41,328 nt of DNA from assembly GCA_903893135.1 (NCBI GenBank), contig CAITLA010000028.1, positions 1 to 41,328 on the forward strand, given 5' to 3'. This document shows, one piece after another, positions 1-7,387 of the stretch. Position 1 is the first letter of the stretch; each line of letters opens with the position of its first letter. The DNA is from an uncultured Syntrophaceae bacterium (GTDB lineage Bacteria; Desulfobacterota; Syntrophia; Syntrophales; UBA2185). A model generated the notes under the pieces. The model was given only the letters and a program-made list of their open reading frames with translations. It had not been told where the DNA came from and ran no database searches. A program made the translations under genes and the position numbers.

Positions 1-172
1 AGAAAAGTTGCGGCTGGAAGTCCGGTTGAAAACCCATCATGGTTCGGCACCTCATCATTCCGTGATGAAGTCTTATAAATAGTTTTTTCTCTATTTGCAA
101 AATTTATTTGGGCAACAGCCCCTTAAGGTCTGCACTACATTCACTGGCGATACTCAATTATTTGCCCTGCCG

Positions 173-814
173 TCATAGATAATCGAACCAGTAGTTTTTT
201 ATTTTCTCGAAATTGCCTTTTACTTCCTTCTTTCCTGCCACAATTTCTCCATGTCCGCAGAGAAGATAGTCGATATCCATGCCTGATATCTTTTCTATAC
301 TTTCTTTAAGCATGCCGCCATTTCCTCCGGGCAGATCAGTGCGGCCTATACTCTCCCTGAAGACCAAGTCACCGGTGAATAATGCCTTTTTCTCAGGCCA
401 ATAGAGACAAATGGACCCCGGTGAATGTCCTGGAGTTGCGATGACCTCAAATCTGTGCTCGCCAATGGTCAAATCCCCTTCTTTAATGAAAAAATGCGGT
501 TCCGGAATCTTGAAGTATTCCCCGGCAAGCTCGCTGATAAAACGATGCTCTTGGTCATTCATGGCAAACATAGTCGCTTTGTTAAGCCCTTGCACTGCCT
601 CAAGATGATCGGGATGACCGTGTGTGACAATAGCCACATCGATCTGGTCATGGGAGATGTTGAGAGCGGCAAGACTCTTCTCCACATAAGCGAAGAGATG
701 CCGATGACCGGGATCTATGAGGATTTTCAGTTCGCCATCAATAAGGTAGGTATTGCAGTTATTCTGCGTATGGACCCTCCATATAAAGGCGTGGAGACCA
801 TCAACTATTTTCAT
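173..814 (-). CDS. MBL-fold metal-dependent hydrolase
   Basis: A 213-residue metallo-beta-lactamase-fold protein, probably cytoplasmic because no signal peptide is visible. The metal-binding signature THGHPDH (H65, H67, D69, H70) is followed by a third-ligand histidine in ATPGHSPGS (H130), the bridging aspartate in FTGDLVF (D149) and a late histidine in CGHGE (H188), so a di-metal site is complete. The GRTDLPGG stretch after the aspartate is typical of the glyoxalase II-like / persulfide dioxygenase-like branch. The fold and hydrolase chemistry are secure, but the substrate is not; a thioester such as S-lactoylglutathione is only one option. It is the last gene of a minus-strand run after the amidase and a small exported protein, 52 bases downstream of the latter. 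The start has only a weak GAAGAA-like ribosome site. I saw no clear terminator in positions 1-172. Confidence 0.85.
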   Translation of the reverse strand: MKIVDGLHAFIWRVHTQNNCNTYLIDGELKILIDPGHRHLFAYVEKSLAALNISHDQIDVAIVTHGHPDHLEAVQGLNKATMFAMNDQEHRFISELAGEYFKIPEPHFFIKEGDLTIGEHRFEVIATPGHSPGSICLYWPEKKALFTGDLVFRESIGRTDLPGGNGGMLKESIEKISGMDIDYLLCGHGEIVAGKKEVKGNFEKIKNYWFDYL

Positions 815-866
815 GAGGTAATTCTTCTATCAATTTTAAGAGTGATCCACTAAAATTCACTTATCC

Positions 867-1337
867 TCAGAATTCAATACTCAGATTGACCTGCGGTTCA
901 AAGATCTTGCCGAGCGATTCAAAAGTATCCTTGTATGGCGAGTTGAGGAACATGGACGGAAGAGTCTTGATGGCATAGAGCTTGTCGCTGCCGCTTCCCG
1001 ATGCCTGGCGTCCATCAACCTGCAGCTGATCAATCAAGGTGCGTGAAAAAGATATACTGAAATTATGAAACCTGAGAACATTCAGGGGACTGTCATTTTT
1101 TCTATCCGCGGAATCGTGATCCATTGAAATAATCTTGTCTGTCTCGGTAAATTCATCCCGCGACGGCAAGAACCTGTCAGCGTCAACACTGGCCGCATGC
1201 GGCCCAAGTTCAGTTTTTGTCTTAAATGGCTCCCATGCACTAATCATTCCGGAAGCGTTGCTGTCCACCACACTCACAATTACCAGCAGGAACATATACA
1301 TGAGACATGCATATTTCGAACTATATACCTTCTTCAT
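867..1337 (-). CDS. small exported protein of unknown function
   Basis: A 156-residue protein I do not recognise. The N-terminus has lysines at 2 and 3, then a hydrophobic run (about residues 11-23, CLMYMFLLVIVSV) ending near a small-residue NASG stretch, which looks like a Sec signal peptide. The mature part is polar and lacks obvious repeats. It ends in NLSIEF, a terminal phenylalanine with alternating hydrophobics that would suit an outer-membrane beta-signal, although the protein is too short for a typical barrel. It lies 21 bases downstream of the amidase gene on the same strand, so it is probably co-transcribed and may act in the envelope. A GGAG lies about 14 bases before the ATG. The coding call rests on the signal peptide and the tight spacing. 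Confidence 0.6.
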   Translation of the reverse strand: MKKVYSSKYACLMYMFLLVIVSVVDSNASGMISAWEPFKTKTELGPHAASVDADRFLPSRDEFTETDKIISMDHDSADRKNDSPLNVLRFHNFSISFSRTLIDQLQVDGRQASGSGSDKLYAIKTLPSMFLNSPYKDTFESLGKIFEPQVNLSIEF

Positions 1338-1358
1338 ATCCAGTACTACCGCTCCAGA

Positions 1359-3173
1359 TTACGACGGGGGAAGCCTCAGCTTCTGGTCAACGTACAGCAC
1401 ATCATTACGTCTTATCTTATTCAGCCTTCGCAATTCACTGACGCTCGTATTACATCGTCTTGCGATCTTGTCCAGTGTATCTCCCTTCTTGACCCTGTAT
1501 ACGTATGTCTTGGACTTCTTACCGGCAGCTTTCTCCGCTTCCCCTGCGTTTGCTTCCGTACGCGGAAGTTTCAATTTCTTGCCGACATACAGAGGTTCCT
1601 GCAGCTTCATCTTGTTCAGTCTCAAGAGGACGCCGATCGTCGTGTTGTTCTTTTTCGCTATCTTGTCGAGTGTGTCACCTCTTTTAACCATGTAAACTCC
1701 AGTCCCTGGCAAAGGCGCGGGAGGTGGAGATTTTTCACCACCATTTGATACTTTGAGTTCCACAGCCCTTTTCTCATCTGAAATCTCTTTCTCCGGCGCT
1801 GGAACCTTCAGAGCGCGACCGAAGTATAAAGGGTCATCGAGCTTCATATGGTTCAGTTTCAGAAGAACGCTGATCTTTGTGTTGTGCTTACGCGCAATGA
1901 TGTCCAGGGTATCGCCCCTCTTGATTGTATAGTTTGTGCTTTGCGGCGCTTTGATTTTGTCTGTATCATCAGATGAGTAGACGGATTTTTTATCATCTTC
2001 CTTTTTTGTTAAGACAATCTTAGGCGTTTTAGGCGGACGCACCGGCTGCACAGGCAAGAATTCCTTTACAGAGGCCGCTATGGCGTTTGCAATCTCCGTT
2101 TGAAATCGGCCGCTCCGCAACAGCTTCTCTTCTTTCGGATTTGAGATATAGGCAGTTTCCACCAGTAATGATGGAATCTCCGGCAGTTTCAGCACTATGA
2201 AGGGCGCTTCCTGAACCTTTCTGAATTTCACTTGAGTCACCCTGTCCAGATGTCTAAGAACACTACCGCCAAATGTTCTTGACGAGTTGATAGTATTTGT
2301 CTGAAACATATTCAAGATGATGGGGTCCGACTCGTCGCTATTTTCCCCATTCGGGGAACCTCCGATTATATCGGCCATATTTTCATTCCTCGCCAGAAGC
2401 TTGGCGGCTTCACTGCTTGCCCCTCTCAGCGACAGGCAGTAAACAGAGCTGCCCCTGGCGCTTCTGAGTCTGAAGGCGTCTGCGTGGATGCTCAGAAATA
2501 GATCGGCCCCGTATTCCCGAGCAATTTTCAGCCTCTTTTTGAAGGGCACGTAGTAATCACCATCTCTTGTAAGAAAGGCTCGGTAACCTTCCTTGCTGTT
2601 CAAGATATCCCTTAATTTCCTGCTGATATCCAGAACGACATTCTTCTCCTGTGTCTTCATCTTCCCGACTGCCCCTGGATCATCTCCCCCATGACCCGGA
2701 TCGATGACAATGATCTTGTTCTTTCGTAGAACCTTCTCCTCTTTTCTTTCCTTGCTTTCCTGTTTCTCCACGTCGGGGAATTCAATGTCAATGACAATAC
2801 GGTCGGGTTTGTCCTGATATTTCTTTTGCTTAAATACCTTCGTTTCAACATTTTCACCAAGCGACAATTCTATTCTGATGATGCCTTGAGGAAGCGGCTT
2901 AATCATTATTTTGTCGATTCCCGGCTTGTTTAAAATGAACTCATGGGGAAAGTCTTCCCCTACGCGGGTTTCTTTAAGATCGATAAACAATTTTTTGTCG
3001 GCTTCTTCTACCGTATAAGAGACATCATCACTCACATCGATGACGACCCTCGTATGATCGGGCGCAGCCCAATGCCGAATATTAAGGATATTGCTCTGGG
3101 CAAATACTGGATGTGTGTGGAAGATCACACTCATCATGATAAATAGAAAGGTGATTTTGTATACTCGTATCAT
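1359..3173 (-). CDS. N-acetylmuramoyl-L-alanine amidase, AMIN + Amidase_3 + three LysM
   Basis: A periplasmic cell-wall amidase of 604 residues (AmiC family) that cleaves the bond between MurNAc and L-Ala of the stem peptide. Residues 1-26 are a signal peptide ending HPVFAQS. An AMIN domain (about 29-130) follows. The Amidase_3 catalytic domain (about 154-373) has zinc ligands H161 (IDPGHGGDD), E176 (QEKNV) and H230 (SIHAD), with catalytic E339 in LLVETAYIS. Three C-terminal LysM repeats (about 413-458, 493-537 and 557-602) are joined by proline/lysine-rich linkers and should bind glycan strands. AmiC of E. coli has AMIN plus catalytic domain but no LysM tail, so the C-terminal triple LysM is an elaboration. 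No clear Shine-Dalgarno sequence precedes the ATG, but this start gives a clean signal peptide. It heads the minus-strand run and diverges from metF. Confidence 0.93.
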   Translation of the reverse strand: MIRVYKITFLFIMMSVIFHTHPVFAQSNILNIRHWAAPDHTRVVIDVSDDVSYTVEEADKKLFIDLKETRVGEDFPHEFILNKPGIDKIMIKPLPQGIIRIELSLGENVETKVFKQKKYQDKPDRIVIDIEFPDVEKQESKERKEEKVLRKNKIIVIDPGHGGDDPGAVGKMKTQEKNVVLDISRKLRDILNSKEGYRAFLTRDGDYYVPFKKRLKIAREYGADLFLSIHADAFRLRSARGSSVYCLSLRGASSEAAKLLARNENMADIIGGSPNGENSDESDPIILNMFQTNTINSSRTFGGSVLRHLDRVTQVKFRKVQEAPFIVLKLPEIPSLLVETAYISNPKEEKLLRSGRFQTEIANAIAASVKEFLPVQPVRPPKTPKIVLTKKEDDKKSVYSSDDTDKIKAPQSTNYTIKRGDTLDIIARKHNTKISVLLKLNHMKLDDPLYFGRALKVPAPEKEISDEKRAVELKVSNGGEKSPPPAPLPGTGVYMVKRGDTLDKIAKKNNTTIGVLLRLNKMKLQEPLYVGKKLKLPRTEANAGEAEKAAGKKSKTYVYRVKKGDTLDKIARRCNTSVSELRRLNKIRRNDVLYVDQKLRLPPS

Positions 3174-3351
3174 ATGGCCGAATCTTTTAAATTTTGCGCC
3201 AATCTATCAGATTTACCATATGATATCAATGCCCTTATGCTGACTTGGCCGGGTTAGAGGTCTTGTTAAGAAAAGATTAGAATCACATCCAAGAGGCATG
3301 CCCGCTTTTACACAAGGGAATTCTATAACGTCTCCAGGAATATAAAATATA

Positions 3352-3380
3352 TTGACAATTTCTTTTCATAATGACATTTT
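3352..3380 (+). promoter_or_regulatory. candidate promoter for metF
   Basis: A perfect -35 box TTGACA (3352-3357) lies 17 bases before CATTTT (3375-3380), a poor -10 with three of six consensus matches. Transcription would begin near 3387, giving a short leader before the ATG at 3406. This also argues against using the TTG inside this -35 box as the metF start. No S-box or other riboswitch fold was recognised in 3174-3405. Confidence 0.35.
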
Positions 3381-3405
3381 CCAGGGCACATATCGGAGCC
3401 AAACC

Positions 3406-4275
3406 ATGCAAATTAAGAACATCTTTTCTCAAAAAAAATTTATCCTCTCCTTTGAGGTTTTCCCGCCTAAGAGGGAAGGTAATCTTGATAGTCTGTATGT
3501 AACGATTACGGAACTGGGGGAATTGAAGCCTGATTTCATCTCCGTAACCTATGGAGCGGGAGGAAGCACGAGGGAGAAAACCATAGAAATCTCCTCCAAG
3601 GTCAAGAATGGATTTAATCTGGAAGCGCTGGCCCATTTAACTTGCGTACAGTCCACGAAAGATGACATAGCAATCATTCTCGACATGCTTAAGGAGGAAA
3701 ATGTTGAAAACATCCTTGCCTTGCGGGGTGACCCGCCCGAAGGTACGGAGAGATTCATAAAAACAGAGGGTGGATTTGAGTATGCAAACGAACTGGTCCA
3801 GTTTATCAAGACCCGCCATAACTTCTCAGTGGGAGTGGCCGGTTATCCCGAAGGACATATCGAGGCGCCCAACCTGAAGGCAGATATGATTAATCTGAAG
3901 CGGAAGGTAGAGGCAGGTGCAGATTTTATTATTACCCAACTATTCTTCGATAATGACGCTTTTTATAATTTCCGGGATCATGCAATGACACTGGGAATTG
4001 CCGTCCCCATATTACCCGGGATTTTTCCCATCCTGAACTACAATCAGATCATAAGGATCACATCTCTTGCAGGTGTCAGGATACCTCCCAAGCTTGGTGA
4101 GAATGTGGAAAAGAACAAGGACAAGCCACAAGAAGTGGAAAAGTACGGAATAGAATACGCGATCATTCAGGTTGATAATCTAATCAAGAACGGAATAGCC
4201 GGTCTCCACCTTTACTGCATGAATAAGAGCCATCCGGTAAAGAAAATATTAGCGGATCTCTCTTTGTCACGGTGA
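3406..4275 (+). CDS. metF: 5,10-methylenetetrahydrofolate reductase
   Basis: A flavoprotein of 289 residues that reduces 5,10-methylene-THF to 5-methyl-THF for methionine synthesis and, in acetyl-CoA-pathway organisms, for one-carbon flux. The family signatures are clear: SFEVFPPK near the N-terminus with catalytic-type Glu17, TYGAGGSTR, LRGDPPEG carrying the folate-contacting Asp, YPEGH, and FIITQLFFDN in the barrel core. An in-frame TTG at 3352 would add 18 residues, but the ATG at 3406 is preferred. It has GGAG seven bases upstream, gives the usual length of about 290 residues, and leaves the TTGACA promoter box outside the gene. The gene stands alone, diverging from the amidase and followed by tRNA-Arg. 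No metV-like partner is adjacent, so a role in methionine supply versus Wood-Ljungdahl flux cannot be decided here. Confidence 0.95.
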   Translation: MQIKNIFSQKKFILSFEVFPPKREGNLDSLYVTITELGELKPDFISVTYGAGGSTREKTIEISSKVKNGFNLEALAHLTCVQSTKDDIAIILDMLKEENVENILALRGDPPEGTERFIKTEGGFEYANELVQFIKTRHNFSVGVAGYPEGHIEAPNLKADMINLKRKVEAGADFIITQLFFDNDAFYNFRDHAMTLGIAVPILPGIFPILNYNQIIRITSLAGVRIPPKLGENVEKNKDKPQEVEKYGIEYAIIQVDNLIKNGIAGLHLYCMNKSHPVKKILADLSLSR

Positions 4276-4345
4276 CCAGGAAAGAATGTAGATGCCCAGA
4301 TAGAAGTAGAGTATACAAGCCATAATGTATATTAACGCATCTCGC

Positions 4346-4372
4346 TTGCATCGATTCTGTGCAGATTATTAA
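4346..4372 (+). promoter_or_regulatory. candidate tRNA-Arg promoter
   Basis: TTGCAT (4346-4351) and TATTAA (4367-4372) are spaced by 15 bases and followed by a GC-rich AGCCCCG stretch just before the expected start. GC-rich discriminators are typical of stringently controlled stable-RNA promoters. The spacing is short, so this is tentative. Confidence 0.3.
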
Positions 4373-4390
4373 AGCCCCGTGGACATAACC

Positions 4391-4467
4391 GGGCGATTAG
4401 CTCAGTTGGATAGAGCGCTGGTCTCCGGAACCAGAGGCCGCGAGTTCAAGTCTCGCATCGCCCGCCA
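4391..4467 (+). tRNA. tRNA-Arg (anticodon CCG)
   Basis: A complete 77-base tRNA with encoded CCA. The acceptor stem GGGCGAT pairs with ATCGCCC (7 bp), the discriminator is G, and CCA is at 4465-4467. The anticodon stem CTGGT/ACCAG closes the loop CTCCGGA, with anticodon CCG at 4425-4427, reading CGG arginine codons. The T-arm is GCGAG-TTCAAGT-CTCGC. tRNA-Arg genes are common integration sites, and an accessory patch follows directly (HNH, SIR2-like). I found no second copy of the tRNA 3' end within the window. Confidence 0.97.
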
Positions 4468-4524
4468 ATTATATTCAATACCTTACGTTACCTTTTCACC
4501 ATCTGGTAGAAACTCTCAAAACAA

Positions 4525-4580
4525 TTTCCAACCTAGTTTCCAACCTCTGCCCCTAACTGCTTTTGCCGCTAATTCCAACC
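4525..4580 (+). repeat. TTTCCAACC repeat cluster behind tRNA-Arg
   Basis: The nonamer TTTCCAACC occurs at 4525-4533 and again at 4537-4545, separated by TAG. A third copy of the last eight bases, TTCCAACC, lies at 4573-4580. The cluster begins 58 bases after the tRNA CCA end, where integrase arm sites would be expected in an integrated element. No integrase gene is present, so this may be a remnant. The function is inferred from position only. Confidence 0.4.
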
Positions 4581-4736
4581 AGAAAAAGCCTGCGGAGGTT
4601 TCCTTGATTTTCACGGTTTTTTTCGGACACGGGAAATGGGTAGGAAGCTGATTCTGGTGGCAACCTCGTGAGCCTCTTTATATGATTCGTATATATCACG
4701 TTCATATTGGCTTTCAAGTGTAAAACATGATAGTTT

Positions 4737-5420
4737 ATGCACCTCTATGCCGAGGCAATAACGGTCAACCAGATGTATAGAAAATGCTCAGTATGTGAAA
4801 TCTTAAAGACCCATGATTCCTTCTACAAAGACAAGAGCGGAAGGGATGGTATCGGTTATTGTTGTAAAGATTGTGCTAAGGAGAAAGCACGGCTTTGGCG
4901 AGAAAGCAATCCACAACGGTCAAAGGAAAGTATTAAGAAAAGTGAGAAGAAAAATCCACAAAAAGGCAGGGAGCGTAGCCGTCGGTATCTTATGAAACAT
5001 CCCGAAAGGCGAAGAGCGGCGATTAAATCGTGGAAAACAAGGCATCCCGAAAAGGTACGAGAGGCTAATAGGCGGCACGATAGAAAGACAAGAGGCACAA
5101 TTAAGGGTGACCTAAATAACCGAATGGCTGTTATGATTTGGTATGGACTCAGGGGAAATAAAAACAATCGTGCCTGGATGTCCCTTGTCGGTTACACTGT
5201 TGATGAGCTTATCGCCCACCTTGAAAAACTATTCCTTCGGGGTATGTCCTGGGAAAATCGCAGTAAATGGCACATAGACCATATCATGCCAATTGATTCT
5301 TTTTCCTTTAATTCGGCAGAAGATGACGGATTTAAAAAATGTTGGGCATTGGAAAACTTACAACCGCTATGGAAAGAAGATAATTTAAAGAAAAGTAATA
5401 AGATATTGAACACCATTTAA
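4737..5420 (+). CDS. HNH endonuclease with N-terminal zinc finger
   Basis: A 227-residue HNH nuclease of phage/mobile-element type. CSVC (C17, C20) and CKDC (C43, C46) form a CxxC-CxxC zinc finger. A very basic Arg/Lys-rich segment follows (about 48-120), suited to DNA binding. The HNH core is at the C-terminus: WHIDHIMPID (H179, D181, H182), ENLQPLW (N207) and EDNLKKSNK (N216, N221). It probably cuts double-stranded DNA; whether it serves homing, restriction or an island function is unknown. The start is uncertain. ATG at 4773 would remove 12 residues and begin just before the zinc finger, and neither start has a good ribosome site. It lies in the accessory patch behind tRNA-Arg, with no terminase or other phage genes nearby. 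Confidence 0.8.
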   Translation: MHLYAEAITVNQMYRKCSVCEILKTHDSFYKDKSGRDGIGYCCKDCAKEKARLWRESNPQRSKESIKKSEKKNPQKGRERSRRYLMKHPERRRAAIKSWKTRHPEKVREANRRHDRKTRGTIKGDLNNRMAVMIWYGLRGNKNNRAWMSLVGYTVDELIAHLEKLFLRGMSWENRSKWHIDHIMPIDSFSFNSAEDDGFKKCWALENLQPLWKEDNLKKSNKILNTI

Positions 5421-5425
5421 TACCG

Positions 5426-5453
5426 TTGACCGCTCTGGGCAATAATCCATTAT
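5426..5453 (+). promoter_or_regulatory. possible promoter for the SIR2-like gene
   Basis: TTGACC (5426-5431) and CATTAT (5448-5453) are 16 bases apart and lie just after the HNH stop codon. Transcription from here would carry a leader of about 146 bases that includes the 5522-5552 hairpin. The surrounding AT-rich DNA, including a perfect 12-bp palindrome at 5470-5481, makes chance matches likely. Confidence 0.25.
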
Positions 5454-5521
5454 AGCTTTCTTTCGTGACATAATATATTATAATATGTTTTGAACGAGCT
5501 GAGACCTGTATTGTCAACTCC

Positions 5522-5552
5522 AAAAAAGGGTCAGTTTCCCGACCCCTCTTTT
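5522..5552 (+). terminator. rho-independent-type hairpin between HNH and SIR2-like genes
   Basis: GGGTC (5528-5532) pairs with GACCC (5541-5545) around an 8-base loop. The flanking A-run (5522-5527) can extend the pairing with CTCTTTT downstream, so the element could terminate in either direction. It would end HNH transcription. If the SIR2-like gene is transcribed from further upstream, it could act as an attenuator in that leader. Confidence 0.45.
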
Positions 5553-5605
5553 GAGATTTGAAAAAAAATGAGATGCATGGTTTGTAAGATAGGCAGTGTT
5601 TAAGA

Positions 5606-6583
5606 ATGATTGATATTCCCACTATATTTATTTTGGGAGCTGGAGCTAGTAAACCGTATGGCTATCCAGTAGGTACGGAATTGAGAGCTGAGATCATAAG
5701 AGATTTTTCTCGTCTTTTTGAATATATATTAGGTAATAGTTCTTCAATGCAACCATCGGAAAAAGAGAGGCACTTGCGGCAGGCCAATTATTTTGTCGAA
5801 AAATTCGCAGCATCTCCTATAGATTCTATTGATAGATATTTATCGATTAATCCAGATTTTGAATACTATGGAAAAATAGCAATTACGATTTGTATACTAA
5901 TGAGGGAAAAAAATTATAACTTTCGCGACCAAATGATACAGCCTTACTATAACGAGGATTGGTTTAGACTTCTTTTTAACCGCATGGTAACAACTTTTAA
6001 AGGGCCTCAGGACTACGAAAAGTTCCGAGATAATAAGATAGCATTTATTACATTCAATTATGATAGGTCTCTGGAGTATTTTTTATATAACGGTTTCTAT
6101 AATTCTTTTTACCAGAACAGAAATAATTTTGAGCATACAATGGACGAATTTATCCCTTTTCCAATTGTACATATATACGGGCAAGTCAATAAATTATCTC
6201 CAATAGAATGGTCTCAAAGTAATGATTATGGTCAAGATTTTCTTAGTTATAAGATGATTGAAGATTTTTCAAAAGGAATAACAGTAGTCGGTGAGAGAAC
6301 AAAAGAAGATTTGAAGGAAACGTTAAGTAAATTGATTGCTGACTTCAAAAGGATATTCTTCTTAGGTTTCAGCTACGCAGAGGAAAACATGGAGGGGATT
6401 GGTTTAATTGATATGTTTGATAAAACGCACCGCATATATGGCTCTGCAATAGAAATGACCGATACGGAGATAGCTTATGTCATGTCCCGTCTTTCAGGAA
6501 AATCGAAAGACGGAAAGAGTATTAAGACCCGCACTTCGGTCTTGAATAAAAATTCCTATAATCTGTTGAGGGAATATCTTTAA
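5606..6583 (+). CDS. SIR2-like domain protein, probable defence NADase
   Basis: A 325-residue protein with the sirtuin-type NAD-binding pattern of the SIR2-like families found in anti-phage systems. FILGAGASKPYGYP (8-21) is the Rossmann glycine motif. DSIDRYL (73-79) resembles a segment common in these proteins. FITFNYDRSLEYFL carries catalytic-type N151, IVHIYG carries H189, and FFLGFSY (251-257) is the usual late strand. Known members deplete NAD+ on infection; that activity here is inferred from the family. The SIR2 fold fills the whole chain, with no recognisable fused sensor or effector domain. Codon use is visibly AT-rich compared with the ribosomal genes downstream, which suggests horizontal transfer. 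No strong ribosome site precedes the ATG. Its only close neighbour is the HNH gene upstream. Confidence 0.75.
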   Translation: MIDIPTIFILGAGASKPYGYPVGTELRAEIIRDFSRLFEYILGNSSSMQPSEKERHLRQANYFVEKFAASPIDSIDRYLSINPDFEYYGKIAITICILMREKNYNFRDQMIQPYYNEDWFRLLFNRMVTTFKGPQDYEKFRDNKIAFITFNYDRSLEYFLYNGFYNSFYQNRNNFEHTMDEFIPFPIVHIYGQVNKLSPIEWSQSNDYGQDFLSYKMIEDFSKGITVVGERTKEDLKETLSKLIADFKRIFFLGFSYAEENMEGIGLIDMFDKTHRIYGSAIEMTDTEIAYVMSRLSGKSKDGKSIKTRTSVLNKNSYNLLREYL

Positions 6584-6908
6584 TACACCACCTCAAGCAA
6601 GAGCTTTTCATATCCCTGAAGCCTTCCCTGCCGTTTATGTCGATATAAGCCGTTCGCCGTGTGTTCGGGGTTAAAGGAAAACAGTTTTAATATCCTCTTT
6701 GGTCGGCGCCCCCTAGTTGAAAAAAGCCGCCTCGATGGTCAACTAAGTCCTGGAATCACTGATAAATCGGTACATTCCATTTCCTGCATAAAAAATCTTG
6801 ATTTATTGAAAAGAATATTATAAAAGCCAAGTCCACTTAAAATCTTAATATTCAGGACTCCTTGTTCGGACAAACAGTTCGGACTTTAGAGCCATGAGGA
6901 GGTAGAAG
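6584..6908. other. intergenic region before rpsF (325 bases)
   Basis: No gene was found. The first half may be the island's right edge, but no duplicated tRNA end is visible. An inverted repeat TAGTTGA / TCAACTA sits at 6714-6720 and 6739-6745. Possible promoter boxes TTGATT (6799-6804) and TATAAA (6820-6825) are 15 bases apart. The rpsF leader contains an 8-base direct repeat (6864-6871, 6877-6884) and a strong GAGGAGG ribosome site at 6896-6902. Confidence 0.5.
6864..6884 (+). repeat. direct repeat in the rpsF leader
   Basis: GTTCGGAC occurs twice, at 6864-6871 and 6877-6884, separated by AAACA, just upstream of the rpsF ribosome site. Bacterial rpsF leaders often carry an RNA structure bound by the S6:S18 pair for autoregulation. 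This repeat lies where such an element would be, but I cannot show that it folds into the known motif. Confidence 0.4.
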
Positions 6909-7346
6909 TTGAAAAGATACGAAACTATTTTTATTGTCCAGATCGACCTTCCCACCGACGAACTCAACAGCCTTATCGAACGATATAGAGCCATCGTAAC
7001 TGCTCTCAAGGGCACCATCATCAAAGTCGAAAAATGGGGCAAGAGAAAATTAGCTTACGAGATTAAGAAACAATCAAATGGCTACTATGTCATGATCGAT
7101 TTCGCGGGCAAGAGCGCCATCATCGACGAACTGGAAAGAAATTTCAAGATTGATGACAAGATCTTGAAATTCATGACCATAATGAAGGATGGCAATGTTG
7201 ATCTGGCGGCGATAGAGAAAGAAACGCAAGAAAAAAGTCAGACTGAAGCGACACGTGCGGCGCTGGTGGTCGAAAGCCGGGAAAGTGCTGGACCGAAGAT
7301 AGAGACCGATGCAAGCAAAGACTCCTCATCATCAGAGTCTATATAA
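6909..7346 (+). CDS. rpsF: 30S ribosomal protein S6
   Basis: Ribosomal protein S6 binds 16S rRNA together with S18 in the platform of the small subunit. The start MKRYETIFIVQIDL, the WGKRKLAYEIKKQSNGYYV core and FKIDDKILKFMT are standard S6. At 145 residues it is longer than the usual body of about 95-100. The extra C-terminal tail (about residues 100-145) is rich in Glu, Ser and Ala and looks disordered, which is common in S6. The start codon is TTG, chosen because GAGGAGG lies six bases upstream and the protein begins correctly there. It is first in the rpsF-rpsR-DUF2232-rplI-dnaB run; rpsR follows after 41 bases. Confidence 0.95.
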   Translation: MKRYETIFIVQIDLPTDELNSLIERYRAIVTALKGTIIKVEKWGKRKLAYEIKKQSNGYYVMIDFAGKSAIIDELERNFKIDDKILKFMTIMKDGNVDLAAIEKETQEKSQTEATRAALVVESRESAGPKIETDASKDSSSSESI

Positions 7347-7387
7347 ACGCTGATATAACGGGAAAACGGAGGGGAAAAGTATAGCAG

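Noticed and set aside
3174..3405. SAM-responsive riboswitch before metF
   Set aside because: No S-box-type stems or conserved core bases were found and the predicted leader is too short.
4379..4651. 90-codon plus-strand ORF running through tRNA-Arg
   Set aside because: Its first third is the translated tRNA, a well-known artefact, and the rest has no coding character.
6714..6745. Inverted repeat TAGTTGA / TCAACTA as insertion-sequence ends
   Set aside because: Only seven bases per arm with 18 between and no transposase; too little to call an element.
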